8,388 bases of DNA from PVC group bacterium (GTDB lineage Bacteria; GCA-001730085; JADFSZ01): NCBI GenBank assembly GCA_022560555.1, contig JADFSZ010000071.1:1-8388 (forward strand), written 5' to 3'. A model generated the notes under the pieces. That model had not been told where the DNA came from and ran no database searches. It saw nothing but the letters and a program-made list of their open reading frames with translations. Within the stretch, counting starts at the first letter, position 1. Each line of letters begins with the position of its first letter. Positions 1-5,752 of this stretch are shown piece after piece. Both the position numbers and the translations under genes were made by a program.

Positions 1-386
1 TTGTAAGTGGTTCCAGCATTATATCCAAAATCAGAGTTGTAAGCATATTTCATCGTGTCATCAAATGCTTTGTGAAGGGTAGCCGGGCAATTAAAAATAT
101 CTTGATTGTTGAGGTAGCTGTTGAGGGTATTGTACCAACGGTCCCCAAATCCTCCCCCGGACATCGAAGGGAAATAGTGACGATTGTCATCCATGTATAA
201 CATGAGCGCTTGTCCCATTTGTCGCAGGTTACTGGTGCATGTGGACGCATACGCCGTTTCTCTCGTACGGTGAAGAACAGTGAGAAGCAAAGACCCGAGT
301 ATAGCTATAATAGCGATCACAACCATCATTTCTATCAGAGTAAATGCTTTCGGCTGATCTTCCCTAAGAGTTCGCTTTTTCTTCAT
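1..386 (-). CDS. Prepilin-like (type II secretion / type IV pilus pseudopilin) protein, 3' end outside window
   Basis: A pilin-type surface or secretion protein, visible for its first 128 residues; the rest lies beyond the window edge. The N-terminus is a class III (prepilin) signal: a basic leader of 14 residues (KKKR...QPKA), then FTLIE (15-19) with the usual Glu at mature position +5, then a hydrophobic helix to about residue 39. Cleavage would fall between Ala14 and Phe15; the residue before the cut is Ala rather than the commoner Gly. The body has DDNRHYFP (66-73), a Gly-rich loop (77-81) and IFNCP (97-101), a layout common in the large GspG/DUF1559-like pseudopilin families of Planctomycetes, Lentisphaerae and Omnitrophota. 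The start is set by a GGAGG box at 395-399, eight bases from the ATG. It follows tsaC by 29 bp and may be cotranscribed or have its own promoter inside tsaC. Which pilin subfamily it belongs to cannot be decided from the fragment. Confidence 0.9.
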   Translation of the reverse strand, partial: MKKKRTLREDQPKAFTLIEMMVVIAIIAILGSLLLTVLHRTRETAYASTCTSNLRQMGQALMLYMDDNRHYFPSMSGGGFGDRWYNTLNSYLNNQDIFNCPATLHKAFDDTMKYAYNSDFGYNAGTTY

Positions 387-394
387 CCCAAGTT

Positions 395-399
395 CCTCC
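395..399 (-). promoter_or_regulatory. Shine-Dalgarno of the prepilin-like gene
   Basis: GGAGG read on the minus strand, eight bases before the ATG at 386. It fixes the start of the prepilin-like gene and rules out the internal methionines. Confidence 0.75.
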
Positions 400-415
400 G
401 TATACAATCGGTTAT

Positions 416-1033
416 TTATAAGCTTCTGGTACGGATAAATGTTTTCATCCGTTCAACATCCATGCCCTTACGAACGATTTGAAAAGGTGTTTTTGTCAAA
501 TCAACAATCGTTGACACACATCCCGGAACCTCATCATCAGCCATAAGCCTTAGATCAATACTATCACCGAATATTTTATCAATTAAAAGTCCTTTCGACA
601 AAGGATTTTCACCCGAAATATTCACACTGCTGGCACCTACGGGATAGGTCGTGCGCGAAAGTAGCTCACAGCTCGTCCGATTGGCCGGACAGCGCAATCC
701 TTGGATTTGAGCCTTGTGGTCCAAAACGAGCACGGTCACAGGGCCGGGGAGAAAAACGCGAATAAATTCCTCTTGATCAAAATCGAGGGTGTAAGGGCCG
801 TTCAAAATCTCATCAATTGTGGAAACATGTCTAGAGACAGGTTTGTCCGGATCACGTTTTTTGAGCCTGACAAATTTGTCCTTTGCCAACTGATGATCCA
901 GCCGGAAGCCAAGCCCATATACCGTGTCTGTTGGAAACACAACGAGCCCCCCGTTATCTAAAATGCGAGCGGCATCATCCAACACGGCATTTCGCTCATC
1001 AACGGACAGATCGGGCATCAATATTGCCGGCAT
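416..1033 (-). CDS. tsaC: L-threonylcarbamoyladenylate synthase (TsaC/YwlC, YrdC domain)
   Basis: Makes threonylcarbamoyl-AMP from threonine, bicarbonate and ATP, the first step of the universal t6A37 modification of ANN-decoding tRNAs; cytoplasmic. The 205 residues are a single YrdC domain without the C-terminal Sua5 domain. Visible motifs: [10 protein letters not shown] (33-42), the K-x-R...KP nucleotide/substrate patch (K58, R60, K64-P65), LPGPVTVLV (95-103), the Arg-Cys-Pro strand (R114), SSVNISG (135-141, usually SANxSG), STIVD (174-178) and the closing RKG (188-190). The start is uncertain. The ATG at 1033 lies inside purE, overlaps it by 16 bases and has no Shine-Dalgarno. The in-frame ATG at 1018 (giving 200 residues) overlaps the purE stop as TGATG, a typical coupled start, and may be the real one. 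Either way translation is probably coupled to purE. Family assignment is secure. Confidence 0.93.
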   Translation of the reverse strand: MPAILMPDLSVDERNAVLDDAARILDNGGLVVFPTDTVYGLGFRLDHQLAKDKFVRLKKRDPDKPVSRHVSTIDEILNGPYTLDFDQEEFIRVFLPGPVTVLVLDHKAQIQGLRCPANRTSCELLSRTTYPVGASSVNISGENPLSKGLLIDKIFGDSIDLRLMADDEVPGCVSTIVDLTKTPFQIVRKGMDVERMKTFIRTRSL

Positions 1034-1536
1034 TTTTTTTTGATCGACTTATTTTTGGCTAGAACGGATTGAGCCATGCTTTTCTTGTATTGACCCAATT
1101 TTTTAGCAAGAGTTGGATTGGATAAAGCCAGTATTTCAACGGCAAAAATTCCGGCATTTTTGGCTCCGCTTTTTCCGATGGCCATAGTGCCCACGGGAAT
1201 CCCGCCCGGCATCTGGACTGTGGACAAAAGCGAGTCCAAGCCTTTGAGAGAAGGGCTTTCAATGGGAACCCCAATAACGGGATAGGTTGTGTGTCCGGCA
1301 ATCACGCCAGCTAAATGCGCGGCGCCTCCCGCGGCAGCCACAAAAACTCTTATGCCTTTGCCGGGGGCCTGTTTGACATACCTGACGGTTTCGGTCGGAG
1401 TTCTGTGAGCCGATAACACTTTAATATCATAGGCAACGCCGAATTCTTCTAAAATCCGGACACAACTCATCATCACCGGAAGATCCGTGTCAGATCCCAT
1501 AAGAATAGCCACTTGCGTTTTTAGTTTTGCGGACAT
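1018..1536 (-). CDS. purE: N5-carboxyaminoimidazole ribonucleotide mutase (class I PurE)
   Basis: Moves the carboxyl group of N5-CAIR to carbon 4 to give CAIR in de novo purine synthesis; normally an octamer in the cytoplasm. At 172 residues it has the usual length plus a basic tail. Motifs: GSDTD (14-18), SAHRTP (42-47) with the conserved active-site His44, AAAGGAAHLAG (67-77), GVPI (89-92), QMPGGIPVGT (108-117) and the GAKNAG (124-129) subunit/phosphate loop. These fit the class I mutase that works with PurK; no purK is in the window. The start has a strong AAGGAGG box (1543-1549) six bases upstream. The last residues (KKKCRQY) come from a run of nine A just before the stop and overlap the tsaC start region. 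It follows the small exported protein gene by 28 bp. Confidence 0.96.
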   Translation of the reverse strand: MSAKLKTQVAILMGSDTDLPVMMSCVRILEEFGVAYDIKVLSAHRTPTETVRYVKQAPGKGIRVFVAAAGGAAHLAGVIAGHTTYPVIGVPIESPSLKGLDSLLSTVQMPGGIPVGTMAIGKSGAKNAGIFAVEILALSNPTLAKKLGQYKKSMAQSVLAKNKSIKKKCRQY

Positions 1537-1542
1537 ATCTAT

Positions 1543-1549
1543 CCTCCTT
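1543..1549 (-). promoter_or_regulatory. Strong Shine-Dalgarno of purE
   Basis: AAGGAGG on the minus strand, six bases from the purE ATG. It is the best ribosome binding site in the leftward operon and contrasts with smpB and tsaC, which have none recognisable. Confidence 0.8.
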
Positions 1550-1564
1550 AATAGAGCCTCTAGC

Positions 1565-2026
1565 CTACTCGGCCGCTTTCTTAAAATCTCTTGCTGAAAC
1601 AGCGCCTTCCATTGAATAGGGACGACTCATCAGCTTCCATTCCTCATCAAAAGGCATAAAATCAAACACATAGCTAAGGGATTCTTTTTTCTTTGCTGAT
1701 TGACTCCAAAAATCAATTTTAACAAACATGGTGATTTGATTCTTGTATTCATTCACCATCATAATCGTGTGCCGAATCACATCACGCGCTTGATTTTCCG
1801 TACTTTCATATTCATTCATAAAATCAAAGAGGCGGATAGCCTCTTGGGCCTCCGGCGAAAGAAACGTGTACATTTGTGAATATTCCTTCAGCATCCAATA
1901 CTGGCAATACTCTTTTATGCTGTTAGAAATCTCAACAAGATCTTCAACACCGGACGCCCTGGTCACACAAGGATCTTGAAAAAACAAAAAACATAAAAGG
2001 TAAAAACAATATCTCGTTTTTTTCAT
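1565..2026 (-). CDS. Small exported protein of unknown function
   Basis: 153 residues. Residues 1-25 look like a Sec signal peptide: basic MKKTR, a hydrophobic core (YCFYLLCFLFF) and a likely cut near Ala24. Cys20 does not sit in a proper lipobox, so a lipoprotein is less likely. The mature part is an acidic alpha+beta stretch: a helical segment with YWMLKEYSQMYTFLSPEAQ (43-61), a second helix with FMNEYEST (69-76), then strands containing ITMFVKIDFW (98-107) and LSYVFDFMPFDEEWKLMS (117-134). The order of helix, Tyr-rich segment with LSPEAQ, then beta strands ending in a Trp-Lys-Leu resembles NTF2-like/DUF4878-type folds, but I do not recognise a named family. The gene starts 10 bp after ahcY and ends 28 bp before purE, so it is embedded in a housekeeping operon. 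No good Shine-Dalgarno is seen, only a weak GGAAC about 16 bases upstream at the ahcY end. Confidence 0.78.
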   Translation of the reverse strand: MKKTRYCFYLLCFLFFQDPCVTRASGVEDLVEISNSIKEYCQYWMLKEYSQMYTFLSPEAQEAIRLFDFMNEYESTENQARDVIRHTIMMVNEYKNQITMFVKIDFWSQSAKKKESLSYVFDFMPFDEEWKLMSRPYSMEGAVSARDFKKAAE

Positions 2027-2036
2027 ACAGACAAAT

Positions 2037-3296
2037 TTATGTTCCGAATTCCCAGGAGGCCAGATATTTTTTTTGAATTTCGGTCAATCGATCGATTTTG
2101 ACTCCTAAAGATTTGAGCTTCAGCACGGCAATCTGCTTGTCAATATTTTCCGGAACAGGGTAAACCTTATTACCCAACGTCGTATGATTTTTCGCAAGAT
2201 ATTCCGCGGCCAAGGCCTGATTCGCAAAGCTCATATCCATCACACACGCCGGATGTCCCTCAGCGGCAGACAAATTCACCAAACGTCCGTCCGCAATGAT
2301 ATAAATTCTATTCCCGTTCTTCAATTTATACTCGTCAACAAAATCCCGAACAACTCTTTTGGTTTTAGTAACCGCGGACAATCCCTTCAGCTCAAGCTCC
2401 ACGTTAAAATGTCCGGAATTACATACGAGGGCCCCGTCCTTCATCTTCAGGAAGTGCTCTTTTCTGATCACGTCGGTGTCGCCCGTGACGGTTACAAAAA
2501 TGTCTCCGATCTTGGCGGCATCCGCAATCGGCATCACCCGGAATCCGTCCATTATCGCTTCCAAAGCTCTTAAGGGATCGACTTCGGTAACAACCACATC
2601 GGCACCCAATCCTTTCGCGCGCAGTGCCACTCCGTGTCCACACCATCCGTATCCGCACACAACAAAGATACGTCCCGCAATCAACGTGTTTGTGGCCCGG
2701 ATGATTCCATCCATGGTGCTTTGTCCCGTTCCATACCGATTATCAAACATATGTTTGGTCAGCGCGTCGTTTACGGCAACAACGGGAAACGCGAGGACTC
2801 CTTGATCAGCCATCGCTTTTAGACGGATAACACCCGTGGTCGTTTCTTCGGTTGATCCGATTAATCCTTGGACGAGTTCTTTTCTTTTAGATAATATCTC
2901 GCACACAAGATCCGCACCGTCATCCATGGTGATGGTCGGACGAACATCAAGAGCGGACTTGATATGACTATAATACACCTTGGCGTTTTCCCCTTTAATC
3001 GCAAAAACAGAAAGGCCATAATCCTTTACCAATGATGCCGCAACGTCATCCTGAGTGGATAGAGGGTTTGAAGCGCAAGCAATAACCTTCGCACCTCCGG
3101 CTTTTAGCGCCAAAAGAAGGTTGGCCGTCTCCGCGGTGATATGCAGACAGCAACTGATTGTTTGTCCCTTAAGGGGTTTACTTTTTTTAAATCGTTCCTC
3201 GATAAGACTGAGAACCGGCATATCCCGCTTGGACCATTCGATCCGTAATTTTCCGTGGCTTGCGAGTTTGAGTGATTTTACATCTGAAGCGACCAT
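2037..3296 (-). CDS. ahcY: Adenosylhomocysteinase (S-adenosyl-L-homocysteine hydrolase)
   Basis: Reversibly splits SAH to adenosine and homocysteine with bound NAD, relieving product inhibition of methyltransferases. Numbering from the ATG at 3296 gives 419 residues: substrate half with LHIT (51-54), SNPLSTQDD (76-84), DD (125-126), EETTTG (150-155) and the catalytic pair K181/D185; Rossmann NAD domain with GYGWCG (215-220) and TEVD (237-240); then NSGHFN (293-298), GHP (347-349) and a C-terminus ending [15 protein letters not shown] and the short tail without the usual Lys-x3-Tyr ending of the eukaryotic/proteobacterial type mark the archaeal/Thermotoga-like subgroup. The frame can be extended five codons to a TTG at 3311, but AAAGGA at 3303-3308 sits six bases before the ATG, so ATG 3296 is the better start. 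It follows metK by 24 bp. A related subgroup hydrolyses S-inosylhomocysteine, so the exact substrate is inferred. Confidence 0.96.
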   Translation of the reverse strand: MVASDVKSLKLASHGKLRIEWSKRDMPVLSLIEERFKKSKPLKGQTISCCLHITAETANLLLALKAGGAKVIACASNPLSTQDDVAASLVKDYGLSVFAIKGENAKVYYSHIKSALDVRPTITMDDGADLVCEILSKRKELVQGLIGSTEETTTGVIRLKAMADQGVLAFPVVAVNDALTKHMFDNRYGTGQSTMDGIIRATNTLIAGRIFVVCGYGWCGHGVALRAKGLGADVVVTEVDPLRALEAIMDGFRVMPIADAAKIGDIFVTVTGDTDVIRKEHFLKMKDGALVCNSGHFNVELELKGLSAVTKTKRVVRDFVDEYKLKNGNRIYIIADGRLVNLSAAEGHPACVMDMSFANQALAAEYLAKNHTTLGNKVYPVPENIDKQIAVLKLKSLGVKIDRLTEIQKKYLASWEFGT

Positions 3297-3302
3297 AAAC
3301 AA

Positions 3303-3308
3303 TCCTTT
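3303..3308 (-). promoter_or_regulatory. Shine-Dalgarno that decides the ahcY start
   Basis: AAAGGA on the minus strand ends six bases before the ATG at 3296. It lies within the five-codon upstream extension starting at TTG 3311, which would put the ribosome site inside the coding region, so the shorter ahcY is preferred. Confidence 0.7.
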
Positions 3309-3320
3309 CAATTAATACTC

Positions 3321-4532
3321 TTATACGGAGATGAGTTTTCGTGAAAAATATTTTTCTTCCGTTCGCAGACCCGCAAATTTTCGAATTTCTTCGACCTTAT
3401 CCGTTTTTTCCCACGTGAACGTAGGCTCTGATCTTCCGAAATGGCCGTAAGCCGCTGTTTTACGAAAAATCGGCCGCCTCAGTTTTAGATTTTTGATGAT
3501 AGATGCGGGACGCAAATCAAAAATATGGTTGACGGCTTCTAAGATTTTCTCATCAGAGATTTTCCCCGTTCCAAACGTGTTCACAAGAACAGACACGGGT
3601 TGCGCGACTCCGATCGCGTACGCGACCTGGAGTTCACATTCATGTGCCAGGTCCGCGGCAACAATATTTTTGGCCACATAGCGCGCCATATAGGCGGCGC
3701 TACGATCCACTTTTGAAGGATCTTTTCCGGAAAAAGCCCCTCCGCCGTGACGGCTGCGGCCGCCGTATGTGTCAACAATGATTTTTCGTCCCGTCAAGCC
3801 GCAATCTCCCTGCGGCCCTCCAACGACAAACCGTCCTGTCGGATTCACGTGTATAACAGTGTTGTTATCTAGCCATTTCTTCGGAATAACCGTACGAATG
3901 ACTTTTGATATAATTTCGCTCTTTAATGTGTCATAAGAAATGTCCGGCACGTGCTGTGTTGAGATAACAATATTGTGTACGCGTGTTGGTTTTCCATCGA
4001 CATACTCAACCGTTACCTGACTTTTAGAATCCGGCCGAAGAAAATCTATTTGCCCGCCTTTCCTTAAAGCGGCCAAACGCATAACAAGCTGATTGGCCAT
4101 CGCGATCGGCAGCGGCATAAACTCTTTTGTTTCTTGAATCGCGTATCCAAACATCATGCCCTGGTCACCGGCCCCTTGTTCTTTGTGGAGTCCTTTGCCG
4201 GTTGAAACCCCTTGAGAAATATCCGGAGACTGTTTCCCTAGAGCGATGTTCACTCCGCATGTTTTGTAATCAAACCCCATCTCGCTTGACGTATATCCGA
4301 TATCTTTTACTGTATCACGAACTACTTTTGAAAAATCAATATTAGCCTTCGTAGTGATTTCGCCGGCCACGAGGACAAAGCCCGTTGTTACCAAACATTC
4401 ACAGGCCACGCGTGCGGTGGGATCTTTTTCCAGGATCGCGTCTAAGATCGCGTCTGAAATTTGATCGCACATCTTATCCGGATGCCCTTCGCTGACAGAT
4501 TCGGATGTAAAAAGATAGTTTTTTCCGCTCAT
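3321..4532 (-). CDS. metK: S-adenosylmethionine synthase (methionine adenosyltransferase)
   Basis: Makes SAM from methionine and ATP, releasing phosphate and pyrophosphate; a cytoplasmic oligomer. The 403 residues match the bacterial family length. Signature motifs: [13 protein letters not shown] (8-20) with the catalytic His17, GAGDQG (120-125, ATP signature) and the glycine-rich [18 protein letters not shown] (263-280, P-loop-like signature). All three domains of the family are present, ending with an HFGR...FTWEKTDK region (364-379). Two start codons stand side by side, GTG 4535 and ATG 4532. AAAGGA (4541-4546) lies eight bases before the ATG, which is chosen. A start-stop pair ATGTGA overlaps this ATG but sits only three bases from the AAAGGA and is probably not used. 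It follows smpB by 37 bp and precedes ahcY by 24 bp; there is no room for a SAM riboswitch, so regulation must act at the smpB promoter or elsewhere. Confidence 0.98.
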   Translation of the reverse strand: MSGKNYLFTSESVSEGHPDKMCDQISDAILDAILEKDPTARVACECLVTTGFVLVAGEITTKANIDFSKVVRDTVKDIGYTSSEMGFDYKTCGVNIALGKQSPDISQGVSTGKGLHKEQGAGDQGMMFGYAIQETKEFMPLPIAMANQLVMRLAALRKGGQIDFLRPDSKSQVTVEYVDGKPTRVHNIVISTQHVPDISYDTLKSEIISKVIRTVIPKKWLDNNTVIHVNPTGRFVVGGPQGDCGLTGRKIIVDTYGGRSRHGGGAFSGKDPSKVDRSAAYMARYVAKNIVAADLAHECELQVAYAIGVAQPVSVLVNTFGTGKISDEKILEAVNHIFDLRPASIIKNLKLRRPIFRKTAAYGHFGRSEPTFTWEKTDKVEEIRKFAGLRTEEKYFSRKLISV

Positions 4533-4569
4533 CACATTTGTCCTTTATTGTACGGGGTAGATTTTCGTC

Positions 4570-5046
4570 TCATTTATGAATCTTTTGCTTTTTTCTGATG
4601 GCTCTATCGATATCTCTATCGACTGATTTTTTCTTCATTGTTTCTCTTTTGTCAAATTGCTTCTTCCCTTTTGCCACCCCTATCTCAACTTTGGCCCACT
4701 GATGACTAAAATATACTTTTAGAGGAACAAGGGTTCTTCCCTTAACATTAACACTCCCGTAAAGCTTATCGATTTCTTTTCGACTGAGCAGTAGTTTTCT
4801 GCTGCGGACTGGATCATAATCCGGCGAATAACTTTTGCCATACGGCTCAATACGCAGCTTGTAGAGAAACACTTCCCCTTGTTCGACACGCGCAAAACTA
4901 TCAACCAAACTCACACGGGATTCCCGCAAAGATTTTACCTCGCACCCCAAAAGAACTAACCCGCACTCGACGGTATCAAGGATGGTATAGTCTCTGTAAG
5001 CTTTTCGATTCGTGGCTATGACCTTATCTTTTGAATTTTTAGACAT
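4570..5046 (-). CDS. smpB: SsrA-binding protein SmpB (trans-translation)
   Basis: Binds tmRNA and carries it into the A site of stalled ribosomes, where its C-terminal tail takes the place of mRNA in the decoding channel. The 158 residues match the family. Motifs: NRKA (13-16), CEVKSLR (35-41, usually TEVKSLR), DPVRSRKLLL (78-87), TLVPLK (105-110) and VAKGKKQFDKRE (124-135), followed by a basic tail to residue 158 with the usual pattern of Lys/Arg and Asp. It is the first gene of the leftward operon and has a strong promoter directly upstream (5081-5109). There is no Shine-Dalgarno; the roughly 28-base leader consists largely of a short tandem repeat. The partner tmRNA gene is not in the window. 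Confidence 0.97.
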   Translation of the reverse strand: MSKNSKDKVIATNRKAYRDYTILDTVECGLVLLGCEVKSLRESRVSLVDSFARVEQGEVFLYKLRIEPYGKSYSPDYDPVRSRKLLLSRKEIDKLYGSVNVKGRTLVPLKVYFSHQWAKVEIGVAKGKKQFDKRETMKKKSVDRDIDRAIRKKQKIHK

Positions 5047-5054
5047 ATATCACG

Positions 5055-5068
5055 AGTCTTAGTCTTAG
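5055..5068 (-). repeat. Tandem CTAAGA repeat in the smpB leader
   Basis: On the minus strand CTAAGACTAAGACT, two full copies and a partial one, ending eight bases before the smpB ATG. It occupies the place where a Shine-Dalgarno would be expected and accounts for half of the predicted leader. Confidence 0.6.
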
Positions 5069-5080
5069 CCGAAAGCGCAT

Positions 5081-5109
5081 AATATAACACCCTTGCGGAC
5101 TAATTTCAA
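5081..5109 (-). promoter_or_regulatory. Promoter of the smpB-metK-ahcY operon
   Basis: Read on the minus strand: -35 TTGAAA (5104-5109), a 17-base spacer, and -10 TATATT (5081-5086). Each hexamer is close to the sigma-70 consensus. AT-rich sequence directly upstream (5110-5129, with TAACTTAACTTAA) looks like an UP element. Transcription should begin near 5074, giving a leader of about 28 bases. No other convincing promoter was seen further down the operon, so this is the likely source of smpB, metK, ahcY and possibly the later genes. Confidence 0.75.
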
Positions 5110-5215
5110 TATATATTTAAGTTAAGTTAGCAGAAGTGCTTCGACAGAGTTTATAGGGAGACATTTATCATCGGCTGAAAGTCCACCAAACCACAGTTTT
5201 CAGAAGGCACCCCTC

Positions 5216-5608
5216 TCAATCTACGATTTGCACCGTATAGAGGCCCGGCCCTACTTCGAGGATTTCTGACTTATAACCCTGTTCCCTTAAGCGCTTTACA
5301 ACTTCAATGCAGAAATGACTTTGCTTGGCCGGGTCCCGCGCGATTTCTTCACCATAATTTTTCCACTCATCGGACATAAACTCCGGAAAACGGCTTTTCA
5401 TATCATGCAGGTACGGCTGGAGCTCCATCTGTCCGGCTTCCTCAGCCTCGTGCATGTAAATAGTCGAATAAACGGCATATTCATAAAACATATCTTCATC
5501 AAACGCCATGAGAAACGTCGGATGAAAAACCAAGAGACACGCAATATAAATGCATATAATGACGCTGATCTTGAATCGCTGTCTGACAAATCCCTTTAAT
5601 GTCAACAT
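5216..5608 (-). CDS. Small exported or membrane-anchored protein of unknown function
   Basis: 130 residues from the ATG at 5608. Residues 1-36 form a signal peptide or N-terminal anchor: basic KGFVRQRFK, hydrophobic ISVIICIYIACLLVF, and a possible cut after Ala35 (LMA-FDED). The mature part is acidic and mainly helical, with Tyr/Glu-rich YEYAVYSTIYMHEAEE (42-57), a Phe-Pro-Glu-Phe segment (74-77) and a C-terminal alpha-beta unit EVVKRLREQGYKSEILEVGPGLYTVQIVD that looks like one helix followed by two strands, as in SPOR-like or PDZ-like small units. I do not recognise the family. The frame extends to a TTG at 5668, but that codon lies on the -10 box; ATG 5608 has GAGAGG seven bases upstream (5616-5621) and is the better start. 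It stands 107 bp upstream of the smpB promoter, on the same strand, and is divergent from the AsmA-like gene. Confidence 0.75.
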   Translation of the reverse strand: MLTLKGFVRQRFKISVIICIYIACLLVFHPTFLMAFDEDMFYEYAVYSTIYMHEAEEAGQMELQPYLHDMKSRFPEFMSDEWKNYGEEIARDPAKQSHFCIEVVKRLREQGYKSEILEVGPGLYTVQIVD

Positions 5609-5659
5609 GTGCAGGCCTCTCTTTATGAAATTTTGGCGGATATTTATCCTGCCATCATT

Positions 5660-5665
5660 ATTATA
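5660..5665 (-). promoter_or_regulatory. -10 box of the small exported protein gene
   Basis: A perfect TATAAT on the minus strand 51 bases before the ATG at 5608, with transcription expected near 5653. The matching -35 (TAGCAT at 17 bases, 5683-5688) is poor, so the promoter may need an activator or be weak. It sits inside the extended frame, which supports the shorter protein. Confidence 0.5.
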
Positions 5666-5686
5666 CAATTTTCGCGCGCATGATGC

Positions 5687-5722
5687 TATAAGTCATTGCC
5701 TAGGGCCTAAATGCAACTTATA
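5687..5722. repeat. Imperfect inverted repeat over the asmA-like promoter
   Basis: Outer arms TATAAGT (5687-5693) and ACTTATA (5716-5722) are perfect complements. Inside them CATT (5694-5697) pairs with AATG (5710-5713), leaving a two-base bulge, around a CCTAGG/TAGGGCCTA centre. The element covers the spacer, the -35 and most of the -10 of the rightward promoter, the usual place for a repressor operator. Confidence 0.45.
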
Positions 5723-5724
5723 AT
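5696..5724 (+). promoter_or_regulatory. Promoter of the AsmA-like gene
   Basis: -35 TTGCCT (5696-5701), a 17-base spacer and a perfect -10 TATAAT (5719-5724). Transcription should start near 5731, about 22 bases before the ATG at 5753. This argues against the in-frame ATGs at 5711 and 5723, which fall in the promoter itself. Confidence 0.7.
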
Positions 5725-5752
5725 GCTGAGGCGATCTAAAAATGAGAAACCC

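Noticed and set aside
431-452. ACGGAT/ATCCGT inverted repeat near the end of tsaC
   Set aside because: Six pairs inside coding sequence, no T-run, and the loop is not stem-like; most likely chance.
2184-2805. Long open frames on the plus strand antisense to ahcY (129 and 148 residues)
   Set aside because: They lie opposite a clear conserved enzyme, have no ribosome site, and their composition follows from the ahcY codons on the other strand.
3297-3320. Possible SAH or SAM riboswitch before ahcY or metK
   Set aside because: The gaps before ahcY (24 bp) and metK (37 bp) are too short for any known class.
4532-4537. ATGTGA start-stop pair overlapping the metK start
   Set aside because: It is only three bases from the AAAGGA box, too close to initiate well; the metK ATG has the proper eight-base spacing.
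5182-5188. TCCACCA close to smpB, resembling the 3' end of tmRNA
   Set aside because: There is no T-arm with a TTCGA loop at the right distance and no matching acceptor strand; the stretch between genes (169 bp) is also too short for a tmRNA.
5175-5203. CTGAAA/TTTCAG stem as terminator of the small exported protein gene
   Set aside because: Only six pairs, a long loop and no T-run after it on the minus strand.
5611-5668. Longer N-terminus for the small exported protein starting at TTG 5668
   Set aside because: The codon falls on the TATAAT box, and the added 20 residues would precede a normal signal-type N-terminus that has its own ribosome site.
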